Shown here piece by piece: positions 54,805 through 64,000 of a stretch of DNA of 64,000 nucleotides. A model generated the notes under the pieces. That model saw nothing but the letters and a program-made list of their open reading frames with translations, was not told where the DNA came from and did not search any database. Both the position numbers and the translations under genes were made by a program. The stretch's first letter is position 1. Every line of letters begins with the position of its first letter. Source of the stretch: Megaustenia siamemsis (taxonomy: Eukaryota; Mollusca; Gastropoda; Stylommatophora; Ariophantidae); assembly GCA_032433765.1 (NCBI GenBank), contig JAVIAB010000102.1, positions 13,762,414 through 13,826,413 of the forward strand. The letters are read 5' to 3'.

Positions 54805-54995
54805 TGATGATGGTGATGATGGTGATGATGATGATGATGATGATTGTAATGATGGTGATGATGATGGTGATGATGATGATAGATGATGATGGTGATGATG
54901 ATGATAATGATGGTGATGATGGTTATTATGATGATGATGACAATGATGAGGGTGATGATGACGATAATAATGATGATAACGCTGGTGACAATGAT
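54805..54995. repeat. (GATGGT/GAT)n repeat
   Basis: Imperfect GAT/GGT triplets. Asp/Met or His-rich frames are artefacts. The 44-bp array begins at its right edge. Confidence 0.9.
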
Positions 54996-57800
54996 GATGA
55001 TCAACCTTCTCCTTGTGATAATTGGGCACCACTGACATACTTCATCAATCTTCTCCTTGGGATAGTTGGGCACCACTGACATACTTCATCAACCTTCTCC
55101 TTGTGATAATTGGGCATCACTGCCATACTTCATCAATCTTCTCCTTGGGATAGTTGGGCAGCACTAACAGACTTCATCAACCTTCTCCTTGGGATAGTTG
55201 GGCACCACTGCCATACTTCATCAATCTTCTTCTTGGGATAGTTGGGCACCACTAACAGACTTCATCAACCTTCTCCTTGGGATAGTTGGGCACCACTAAC
55301 AGACTTCATCTACCTTTTCCTTGGGATAGTTGGACACCACTAGCATACTTCATCAACCTTCTCCTTGGGATAGTTGGGCACCACTAACAGACTTCATCTA
55401 CCGTCTCCTTGGGATAGTTGGACACCACTAACATACTTCATCAACCTTCTCCTTGGGATAGTTGGGCACCACTTGTAGACTTCATCAACCTTCTTCATGG
55501 GATAGTTGGGTACCACTAACAGACTTCATCAAACTTATCCTTGGGATAGTTGGGCACCACTAACCGACTTCATCAACCTTCTCCTTGGGATAGCTGGGTA
55601 CCACTAACAGACTTCATCAACCTTCTCCTTGGGATAGTTGGGCACCACTAACAGACTTCATCAACCTTCTTCATGGGATAGTTGGGTACCACTAACAGAC
55701 TTCATCAACCTTATCCTTGGGATAGTTGGGCACCACTAACAGACTTCATCAACTGTCTCCTTGGGATAGTTGGACTCCACAAACAGACTTCATCAACCTT
55801 CTCCTTGGGATAGTTGGGCACCACTGACATACTTCATCAAACTTCTCCTTAGGATAGTTGGGCACCACTAACAGACTTCATCAACTTTCTCCTTGGGATA
55901 GTTGGGCACCACTTATAGACTTCATCAACCTTCTTCATGGGATAGTTGGGCACCACTAACAGACTTCATCAACCTTCTCCTTGGGATAGTTGGGTACCAC
56001 TAACAGACTTCATCAACCTTCTCCTTAGGATAGTTGGGCACCACTAACAGACGTCATCAACCTTCTCCTTGGGATAGTTGGGCACCACTTATAGACTTCA
56101 TCAACCTTCTTCATGGGATAGTTGGGCACCACTAACAGACTTCATCAACTTTCTCCTTGGGATAGTTGGGCACCACTTATAGACTTCATCAACCTTCTCC
56201 TTGTGATAGTTGGGCACCACTAACAGACTTCATCAACCTTCTCCTTGGGATAGTTGGGCACCACTAACAGACTTCATCAACCTTCTTCTTTGGATAGTTG
56301 GGCACCACTAACAGACGTCATCAACCTTCTCCTTGGGATAATTGGGCACCACTAACATACTTCATCAACCTTCTCCTTGGGATAGTTGGGTACCACTGAC
56401 ATACTTCATCAACCTTCTCCTTAGGATAGTTGGGCACTACTGACATACTTCATCAACCTTCTCCTTGGGATAGTTGGGCACCACTGACATACTTCATTAA
56501 TCTTCTCCTTGGGATAGTTGGGCACTACTGACATACTTCATCAACCTTCTCCTTGGGATAATTGGGCACCACTAACAGACTTAATCAAATGTCTCCTTGG
56601 GGATAGTTGGGCACCACTAACAGACTTCATCAATCTTCTCCTTGGGGGATAGTTGGGCACCACTAACAGACTTAATCAAATGTCTCCTTGGGGGATAGTT
56701 GGGCACCACTAACAGACTTCATCAATCTTCTCCTTGGGGATAGTTGGGCACCACTAACAGACTTCATCAATCTTCTCCTTGGGGGATAGTTGGACACCAC
56801 TAACAGACTTCATCAACCTTCTCCTTGGGATAGTTGGGCACCACTAACAGACTTCATCAACCTTCTCCTTGGGATAGTTGGGCACCACTAACAGACTTCA
56901 TCAACCTTCTCCTTGGGATAGTTGGGCACCACTAACAGACTTCATCAACCTTCTCCTTGGGATAGTTGGGCACCACTAACAGACTTCATCAACCTTCTCC
57001 TTCGGATAGTTGGGCACCACTAACAGACTTCATCAACCTTCTTCTTGGGATAGTTGGGCACCACTAACAGACGTCATCAACCTTCTCCTTGGGATAGTTG
57101 GGCACCACTAACATACTTCATCAACCTTCTCCTTGGGATAGTTGGGCACCACTGACATACTTCATCAACCTTCTCCTTAGGATAGTTGGGCACTACTGAC
57201 ATACTTCATCAACCTTCTTCTTGGGATAGTTGGGCACCACTGACATACTTCATTAATCTTCTCCTTGGGATAGTTGGGCACTACTGACATACTTCATCAA
57301 CCTTCTCCTTGGGATAATTGGGCACCACTGACATACTTCATCAACCTTCTCCTTGGGATAGTTGGGCACTACTGACATACTTCATCAACCTTCTCCTTGG
57401 GATAGTTGGGCACCACTAACAGACTTAATCAAATGTCTCCTTGGGGATAGTTGGGTACCACTAACAGACTTCATCAACCTTCTCCTTGGGATAGTTGGGC
57501 ACCACTAACAGACTTCATCAATCTTCTCCTTGGGGGATAGTTGGGCACCACTAACAGACTTCATCAATCTTCTCCTTGGGGGATAGTTGGACACCACTAA
57601 CAGACTTCATCAACCTTCTCCTTGGGATAGTTGGGCACCACTAACAGACTTCATCAACCTTCTCCTTGGGATAGTTGGGCACCACTAACAGACTTCATCA
57701 ACCTTCTCCTTCGGATAGTTGGGCACCACTAACAGACTTCATCAACCTTCTCCTGGGGACCGGTAGGGCACCACTGACAGTCTTCTTCAACCTTCTCCAT
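54996..57800. repeat. 44-bp satellite array, about 63 units
   Basis: TTCATCAACCTTCTCCTTGG plus GATAGTTGGGCACCACTAAC and AGAC make the 44-bp unit. Diagnostic variants (TTCATTAATC at 56493 and 57249; TTAATCAAATG near 56580, 56671 and 57424) recur about 755 bp apart, so a block of about 17 units was duplicated. Confidence 0.95.
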
Positions 57801-57879
57801 TTTTCTCAAAATTAAGTGGTTTTTTTAATTTTAAGCGGGAGGGGGGAGTGGAAAGATTCTGCGGTGTATAAACTATCCA

Positions 57880-57995
57880 TTCTATAATTTAGTCTGCCCA
57901 TCTCTTTGTCTGCTTATCTCTCATTCTCGCTAATTTCACATTTCCTTGGAGAATTGTCTTTGTTTAGCCAGACAATCGAGATATGTTGGTCAAGC
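57880..57995 (-). mobile_element. RT-iota LINE C-terminal remnant
   Basis: The minus strand encodes TKTILQGNVKLARMRDKQTK and RWAD-stop-IIEW, matching 25780-25930 and the NIKEW signature at 49738. Confidence 0.65.
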
Positions 57996-58490
57996 TTATT
58001 CATTTGTGCAGTTTGCAGAAAAGCTAATTCGCCGAAATATAAGGAAGTTTGCTAGGGTTCCTCGAGGTAAATTACGACCAGCGAAAGAAAATGGGAGACC
58101 CTGATAGTAGATCGTCATATTCCAACAAGTGATGATGTCAAAGTCAGAACTCACAAAAAAAAAAAAATTAAAAAAAAAAAAAATGCAAGATAAAAGATCT
58201 TTCTATCCGACTTTGGCAGATTCAGCCACGAGAGAATCTGATCAGTAAACAGCATCCAGCAAAAGACACCAATATTTTAACAAACTATTGACAAATGATA
58301 ACTGCTTGGTACTAACAGTTCGTCAAAATGCCGAAGGTCATAAATGAAAGCGATACATCATTTCTCAGCATATCTATTTTTTGTGTGTTTTCAATCAAGG
58401 TACTGTTGCTTCTATAGGGAAGGTTACTTACAGTTTCATATTATATTTTATTTTGTAATCAGGAAATGCGTTGAGAGCATTATACACTTC
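57996..58490. other. No recognisable feature
   Basis: Unassigned, with two A-runs near 58158-58185. Confidence 0.45.
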
Positions 58491-58496
58491 AAAATA

Positions 58497-59497
58497 TATC
58501 ATCATCATCATCAAGTAGCAAGCTTGCTGGCTTTCGATCTCGACAGCTATTTATCATTTCAGTTGTTGACCTTTTGTCAAGCCATTCTCTTAAGCTGGTA
58601 TTTTTTTCTCTTTGCTTCCCTCCATTTCTTCGTCCCTCAATTTTCTCAGTTGTTATGATAATGATGATGACGATGATTGTCAACAGTTGATTGCATGGTA
58701 TCTTCCTCATTTTTTTGGAAAACTGCTCTTGATGGAGCCTTTCTGCATCTCAGCTCTGTTGTACATCTACTATCTCAGCTCTGTTGTACATCTACCATCT
58801 CACCTCTGTTGTACATCTACTATCTCACCTCTGTTGTACATCTACCATCTCACTTCTGTTGTACATCTACCATCTCACCTCTATTGTACATCTACCATCT
58901 CACCTCTGTTGTACATCTACCATCTCACCTCTATTGTACATCTACGATCTCACCTCTATTGTACATCTACCATCTCACCTCTGTTGTACATCTACCATCT
59001 CACCTATGTTGTACATCTGCCATCTCACCTCTATTGTACATCTACCATCTCACCTCTGTTGTAGATCTACCATCTCACCTCTGTTGTACATCTACCATCT
59101 CACCTCTGTTGTACATCTACCATCTCACCTCTATTGTACATCTACCATCTCACCTCTGTTGTACATCTACCATCTCACCTCTGTTGTACATCTACTATCT
59201 CACCTCTGTTGTATATCTACCATCTCACCTCTATTGTACATCTGCCATCTCACCTCTATTGTACATCTACCATCTCACCTCTGTTGTACATCTACCATAT
59301 CACCTCTATTGTACATCTACCATATCACCTCTATTATATATCTACCATCTCACCTCTGTTGTACATCTACCATCTCACCTCTATTGTACATCTACCATCT
59401 CACCTCTGTTGTACATCTACCATCTCACCTCTGTTGTACATCTACCATCTCACCTCTGTTGTACATCTACCATCTCACCTCTGTTGTACACTACCAT
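58497..59497 (-). mobile_element. RT-beta LINE with a 25-bp array at its 5' end
   Basis: The 3' part (58497-58650) has the family end and (TGA)n tail. A segment of about 285 bp present in the 30.4-30.7 kb copy is missing and replaced by a short ATGATG run. Sequence at 58674-58760 matches 30716-30790. Beyond it, only the 25-bp array continues to the 5' edge. Confidence 0.85.
58752..59497. repeat. 25-bp minisatellite from RT-beta codons, second locus, about 30 units
   Basis: The same unit as 26871-27684, here read as TGTTGTACATCTACCATCTC plus ACCTC on the plus strand. Variants differ (CTCTATTGT here, GATGTGAG at the other locus), so the two arrays have evolved separately. Confidence 0.95.
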
Positions 59498-59730
59498 CTT
59501 AAAATATATAGATAATTATACAAGTTTTGTAATAGCATAATTTTTCATTGTTTTTGTTTGGAAAGTTCTATTGCTTTTTTATTTATGATAACGTAACATT
59601 TTACAATCATACAGTTGGAAACATAAGTACAATGTGTCATCAATTTCTATTTTTTCCCCCATTCTCACTACATAATTTATTGAGTACATGATGGCTACCT
59701 CGATGACGAAGAAATGTCGACAATACTCAA
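59498..59730. other. No recognisable feature
   Basis: Unassigned AT-rich sequence up to the SINE-A target site. Confidence 0.45.
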
Positions 59731-59743
59731 TCGAGTAATCCTG

Positions 59744-59954
59744 TAAAGTAAAGTACTCCCGTCACGCCAAGTGGCGTATAGGGAATATGGTGTTAGTAAC
59801 CATAAATTTTACAGACCTTCGGCACATAATTTTTGAGGTAAAGTGTTCGGTATTAGGCCCGTGCCGCTTTACTTTCCCAGAAAAAAAATCCGGTACACAT
59901 TAAAGGCTGAGTGACCGGAGCCGTCGTTTGAGATCGAACCCTACCTCTTGTCCT
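59744..59954 (-). mobile_element. SINE-A copy 7, 5'-truncated, with 13-bp TSD
   Basis: Minus-strand SINE-A cut after the B box. The perfect repeat TCGAGTAATCCTG flanks it at 59731-59743 and 59955-59967. Confidence 0.95.
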
Positions 59955-60129
59955 TCGAGTAATCCTGGTTACAGATTTATTTCGTCACTGCAAGACCACA
60001 CGAAGTTCATGTACTTAATTTACGATAATACACTTGAAAGTGTACTTCCATGCAAGTGCTATCAGAAGCGTTTGGAAAGGTTCCTTCCATACAGACTAGA
60101 TTCTTCTTCTTCTACCTGTTTAGCTCCGA

Positions 60130-60310
60130 GTAGAGCATAGGTCTTCAACAAACACTTTCAGCTCTCTGTGGAGCATAGGTCTTCAACAAACACTTTCAGC
60201 TCTCTGTGGAGCATAGGTCTTCAACAAACACTTTCAGCTCCCTGTGGAGCATAGGTCTTCAACAAACACTTTCAGCTCCCTGTGGAGCATAGGTCTTCAA
60301 CAAACACTTT
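60130..60310. repeat. 38-bp RT-gamma 3'-terminal repeat, four to five units
   Basis: GAGCATAGGTCTTCAACAAA recurs every 38 bp. It is the reverse complement of the segment encoding VFVEDLCSTGS-stop. Confidence 0.95.
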
Positions 60311-60923
60311 CCAAGTCGTTCTGTTTCTTGCCATTCTTTTAAGATCATTCCATGTCTTCCCCATCATCTTCATCTCTGCTTCGATCTGTCTTCTCCAAGA
60401 ATTTCTTGGTCTTCCTCTTTGTATTTTCCCCTGGGGATTCTAAAAAAGGGCCTGTTGTGCAAAACTCTCAGTTGGCTTCCGCAGTGTGTGTCCTATCCAG
60501 CGCCATTGTCTTCGCTGTATCTCTTTATCCACTGGTATTTGACCGGTACATTTCCATAATTCTATGTTAGTGATTTTGTCCTGCCATTTCCATCCTTTTA
60601 TTCTGCGTAAACATCCATTATTGAAAGTCTGTATTTTCGTGATTGTCAATTTTGTTGTTCTCCATGTTTCACAGCCATATAATAGGACTGACTTAACATT
60701 GGAGTTGAAATTTTTTATTTTTGTATTTAACCTAATTTCTATGGACTTCCATGTTTCCCAGTACAACAAAAGCTCCTCTTGCTTTTGATATCCTTAATTT
60801 GGTATCATTTTATGTTCCTCCTTCTTTATCTATATTACTGCCAAAATATATGTACGATTGTACGTCTAGTAAAGGTATTTATCCTAATTTTATTTGGTTA
60901 TTGCCAACTGCATTAATTCTCAT

Positions 60924-61133
60924 AAAGGTAAAGGTAAAGTACGAGACTTGAACCGGCATCTTAGCACGCGAGTTTACACCCATATGTGCTCGGTAGCCTA
61001 TCCAGATACGTTCAGAGATTTATGTATAGTGTCGTCTCAAGCATCGAAACTCAGATGCGAGGTGACATTCCTCACCTTCCCAGGGTAATACCCTGGTACC
61101 CATTTCTGCCAACGACTAGGTCAAATTCATATA
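60924..61133 (-). mobile_element. SINE-D copy 2 inserted in RT-gamma
   Basis: A 5'-truncated SINE-D with its 3' end (ACTTTACC... on minus) at the left and the B-box-like GGTTCAAGTCTCG. The target GCATTAATTCTCAT (60910-60923) recurs in altered form as GCATTAATTAATTTTCAT (61134-61151). The uninterrupted sequence is at about 31575-31620. Confidence 0.9.
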
Positions 61134-61537
61134 GCATTAATTAATTTTCATAATGTTGGTCTTATTTCAATTAAATTTCAGTTCTTGCTGTTGTGATCTT
61201 TCATCAAGTATGCTCATTTTATCCTGCATCTGTTGATGGCTGTGTGATAGGAGAGCTATGTCATCAGGAAAGTCTAAATCATTAAGTTGTTTGGTCAGTG
61301 ACCACTGGATTCCATTTCTGTTGTTTTGCGTTTTTTTCATAATCCAATCTTTGGTCAGTAGAAAGAGAAATGGAGACAGAAGGCATCCCTGCCTTACTCC
61401 TGTTCTTATTTCAAATGCTTCTGTAAGCTGCCCTTCATGCACCACACTACATTTCGTTCCTTCATACATTGTTTTTATCAGGTTAATAAACTTTAATGCA
61501 AATTAAACATTTTAATTTTACAATTTAAACATTAAAG

Positions 61538-62215
61538 TCAAATACCAGTGGATAAAGAGATACAGCGAAGACGATGGCACTGGATAGGACACACACTGCG
61601 GAAGCCAACTGAGAGTATTACACAACATGCCCTTTTGTGGAATTCGCAGGCGAAAAGACAAAGAGGAAGACCAAGGAATTCTTGGAGAAGACAGATAGAA
61701 GCAGAAATGAAGATGATGGGGAAGACATGGAATGATCTTTTAAAAAATGGCAACAAAACAGAGTGACTTGGAATGTGTTTGTTGAAGACCTATGCTCCAC
61801 TGGGAGCTGAAAGTGTTTGTTGAAGACCTATGCTCCACTGGGAGCTGAAAGTGTTTGTTGAAGACCTATGCTCCACTGGGAGCTGAAAGTGTTTGTTGAA
61901 GACCTATGCTCCACTGGGAGCTGAAAGTGTTTGTTGAAGACCTATGCTCCACTGGGAGCTGAAAGTGTTTGTTGAAGACCTATGCTCCACTGGGAGCTGA
62001 AAGTGTTTGTTGAAGACCTATGCTCCACTGGGAGCTGAAAGTGTTTGTTGAAGACCTATGCTCCACTGGGAGCTGAAAGTGTTTGTTGAAGACCTATGCT
62101 CCACTGGGAGCTGAAAGTGTTTGTTGAAGACCTATGCTCCACTGGGAGCTGAAAGTGTTTGTTGAAGACCTATGCTCCACTGGGAGCTAAAAAGGTAGAA
62201 GAAGAAGAAACTTTC
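61538..62215 (+). mobile_element. RT-gamma LINE C-terminus with an 11-unit 38-bp terminal array
   Basis: The plus strand encodes IPVDKEIQRRRWHWIGHTLR, KPTESITQHALLWNSQAKRQ and RGRPRNSWRRQIEAEMKMMG, then a frame change and EDLCSTGS-stop. The last 38 bp (GTGTTTGTTGAAGACCTATG to GGGAGCTGAAA) are repeated about 11 times to 62190, followed by AGAAGAAGAAA. Confidence 0.95.
61775..62190. repeat. 38-bp RT-gamma 3'-terminal repeat, about 11 units
   Basis: GTGTTTGTTG starts at 61813, 61851, 61889 and on at exactly 38 bp, with virtually no differences between units. Each unit contains the family stop codon. Confidence 0.97.
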
Positions 62216-62324
62216 ATACAGACGAGATAATAAGGATAAACTGCTGGAATATTTTCGCGCGTTGCATGTACGTTTGTAACATCGGTTTCTTGTGACAGCA
62301 ACAGTCAGAAATCTACCTATTTAA

Positions 62325-63060
62325 ATCGTTCTTCTTCCTCTTCTTCATCTTTCCTTCCTCCATTGCCGTTGGCTTCGAGGGGAGATACAATCTGCGAGTA
62401 TTTGCTCTTCTGTTGGCCTCTTCTGGTGTTATCCCTCCTAGTGACTCTAGTATTCCCTTTATCCATCTCTTTCTCGGTCTTCCTCTTAATCTGGCGTTTT
62501 CGTAGCGTTTGTTTATGGCTCTCTGAGTCATTGTTAGTTCTTTTTGTCACGTTATGTGGCGAACCAATTTATCTGTTGTTTCTTTATGTATTCGATGGCT
62601 GGTTCAATTTGGAGTTTCTTCCTCAGGCCGGTGTTTCTTACTCTATCCTTATGCTGTTTCCTGTCATTCTTCTGACACATTTCATTTCGGTGGTCGTTAT
62701 CTAGAGTCCAGCGTCCAATTCTGGCACTGACAGCACAGAGTTGGTAGAAAAATTTATTTGTTATATTGCCCTTTTTTCTTCCGTAGTTATTTTTTTGTTT
62801 TTCAATAGTATTGATACTTGACCTATAACTTGGCATGCTTTGTTACACCTTATATCTGTCTCTGTCTCTTGGTTATTGTCTTGTGTTAACGTGCTACCCA
62901 GATATTTAAAATTGTCTACTTGCTTCAAAGGCTATTATCTATTATGATGCTTCGTTTTTCTTTCTTTCTCGCTATTGTCATTACTTCGGTTTTGTTTATG
63001 TTGATCTTCATGTAGTACTGTCTACAAGTGTTGTTTAGCCTGTTGATATGATCTTATTTA
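62325..63060 (-). mobile_element. RT-delta LINE, longest copy
   Basis: From the right, the minus strand reads INRLNNTCRQYYMKIN, KTEVMTIARE, a V-D-N-F-K-Y-L-G-like region, INKFFYQLCAVSARIGRWTL, RNTGLRKKLQIEPAIEYIKK, MTQRAINKRYENARLRGRPR and KRWIKGILESLGGITPEEAN to the 3' end with an AGAAGAAG tail. Frameshifts occur near 62550 and 62840. The catalytic box is just beyond the preserved part. Confidence 0.85.
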
Positions 63061-63424
63061 AATCGTTGATTACGAAATATTCAAATTGATATCTAAAGAA
63101 GGAAAATCGTGCACAACAATAGGGGAATCCTTGATTTTGCATGAATGTCTATTATTACACCCGTCATATTTTAAGCATACATTTCTATGCAACTGTTTTG
63201 TGTATATATTATACACACATACACATGCACGCACGCACGTACACATACACAGACACAACACATATATCACACGATCTAGTTGCAAAAAAAAAAGGCAACT
63301 GTTTAAAAATACTTAATTATCTTTTTCATAAATAGACAGGTGGTCCACGGTAAGAGATCAAGGTCGGAAGAGGCCAACAGTCGAAAAAAAGTGTAAGAAA
63401 CACTGGTTTAAAACGTTATTAACA

Positions 63425-63835
63425 TACTTCATATGCTTTACGGGGACTAGATGGCTGAGTTCTGTAAGAAGAATGTCAAACAATCGTATTCCTAAACAAA
63501 TATTGTATGGCGAACTTAGGGACGGAAAGAGACCAAAAAGCAAATCAGCCCTGTGATATAAGGACGTTTGTAGGGCTTCCTTGAGGGAACTCTCTATCCG
63601 TGAAATAAACTGGGAAGATATGGCTGCAGATCGTAGCACACGGAGAACAAAAATAAAAAAAAGGGCATAACAACGTTCGGGGCAACGTTGATATACAATT
63701 CAGAAGATAAAAGGAACCAGGAGAAAGGAGACGAGGCCAGGCACCACAAATACATCTTGTTCATTCTGCGATCGAATCCGTCTATCCAAAAAACGATGGC
63801 CTAACATCATCAAGCGCTCTACATTTAAAAAAAAA
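63425..63835 (+). mobile_element. RT-theta LINE C-terminus
   Basis: The plus strand reads RWLSSVRRMSNNRIPKQILY, GELRDGKRPKSKSAL, YKDVCRASLRELSIREINWE and DMAADRSTRR, then a degenerate end with CDRIRLSKKR. R.P.Q..YGEL..GKR followed by KD.....L and W...A.DR is a widespread LINE C-terminal pattern. A (CA)n run lies upstream at about 63210-63260. Confidence 0.7.
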
Positions 63836-63839
63836 ATAT

Positions 63840-64000
63840 GACGATGATCATTTTCAGGAGGACGTGAACTTCCGTTATATGGTGGATAGGCGGCGGGAAC
63901 CATTGAAGGCTATGTATGAAAAGTGTTCCTTGTTGCAGTTTCCTCATATTCCAAGTCTGGCTTGTTGCAGGAGCTACTGAGTTAAGTGCTCTATGCACAC
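63840..64000 (+). repeat. Dispersed repeat H, copy 3
   Basis: Matches the reverse complement of 37418-37570 over about 140 bp (GGAACCATTGAAGGCTATG, TGTTCCTTGTTGCAGTTTCC, GAGTTAAGTGCTCTATG). It continues past the window edge. Confidence 0.75.

Larger units (their letters stand above)
60130..61505 (-). mobile_element. RT-gamma LINE, interrupted by SINE-D, with repeated 3' end
   Basis: The minus strand reads from INLIKTMYEGTKCSVVHEGQ, TGVRQGCLLSPFLFLLTKDW and LNDLDFPDDIALLSHSHQQM to SVLLYGCETWRTTKLTITKI, KGWKWQDKITNIELWKCTGQ and RRQWRWIGHTLRKPTESFAQ. The catalytic box is F-P-D-D instead of F-A-D-D. The 3' end holds four to five copies of the 38-bp terminal unit, and SINE-D lies at 60924-61133. 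Confidence 0.9.

Noticed and set aside
54700..55082. His-rich frames near 54.8-55.0 kb as metal-binding proteins
   Set aside because: They arise from GAT/GGT triplets read antisense and run into the 44-bp array.
60130..62215. The two opposed RT-gamma copies as one twin-primed, 5'-inverted insertion
   Set aside because: Both copies contain the same C-terminal region and their own 3' ends, whereas twin priming gives non-overlapping segments with one 3' end.

Overview
The window is eukaryotic, repeat-dominated, intergenic DNA. I find no host protein-coding gene, rRNA or functional tRNA, and no bacterial features. The retroelement content (many degraded, 5'-truncated non-LTR retrotransposon ends, several tRNA-derived SINE families, abundant micro- and minisatellites) fits an invertebrate animal genome. 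A mollusc or other lophotrochozoan is my guess from the look of the RT tails, but the sequence alone does not prove it. Family labels below (RT-alpha to RT-lambda, SINE-A to SINE-E, repeat G) are mine and are defined by copies compared within this window.

Layout. 0-9 kb: SINE-A, LINE ends, a CTGT/CCGT tetranucleotide array, a 56-59 bp minisatellite, and SINE-C running into a 2.4 kb satellite of 52-bp units. 9-15.6 kb: a 2.2 kb polypurine tract, a 17/34-bp array, SINE-D, and an RT-beta tail continuous with about 620 bp of trinucleotide repeat. 15.6-26.5 kb: SINE-B, 73-bp repeats, several LINE ends (one nested in its own family), (CCTT)n and a symmetric GATA/GACA/GGCA block. 26.8-34.4 kb: the densest LINE region, with an RT-beta copy carrying 25-bp and 19-bp internal tandem arrays, a near-complete RT-gamma reverse transcriptase split by an RT-beta insertion, and two LINEs inserted side by side at the same target word. 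34.6-38.6 kb: 29-, 42- and 9-bp arrays and inverted-repeat copies. 39.4-46.55 kb: a tandem array of 16 near-identical 437/438-bp units, each with a tRNA-like RNA polymerase III promoter; three units point left and thirteen right, and the array sits inside one copy of repeat G between perfect 13-bp direct repeats. 46.6-64 kb: more SINEs and LINE ends, a 2.6 kb polypurine tract that starts at a LINE stop codon, a 2.8 kb array of 44-bp units, a second copy of the 25-bp minisatellite, and two RT-gamma copies with 38-bp 3'-terminal repeats.

The recurring theme is tandem arrays arising from or abutting retroelement sequence: 25-, 19-, 38- and 53-bp arrays are built from recognisable LINE coding sequence, and several microsatellites continue LINE 3' tails. 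Insertion order can be read from target-site duplications and from paralogous empty sites inside the window. All coding sequence seen is retroelement-derived and broken, apart from one short unassigned open frame at 37.6-37.9 kb. Long frames in the low-complexity arrays are artefacts of repeat periodicity.
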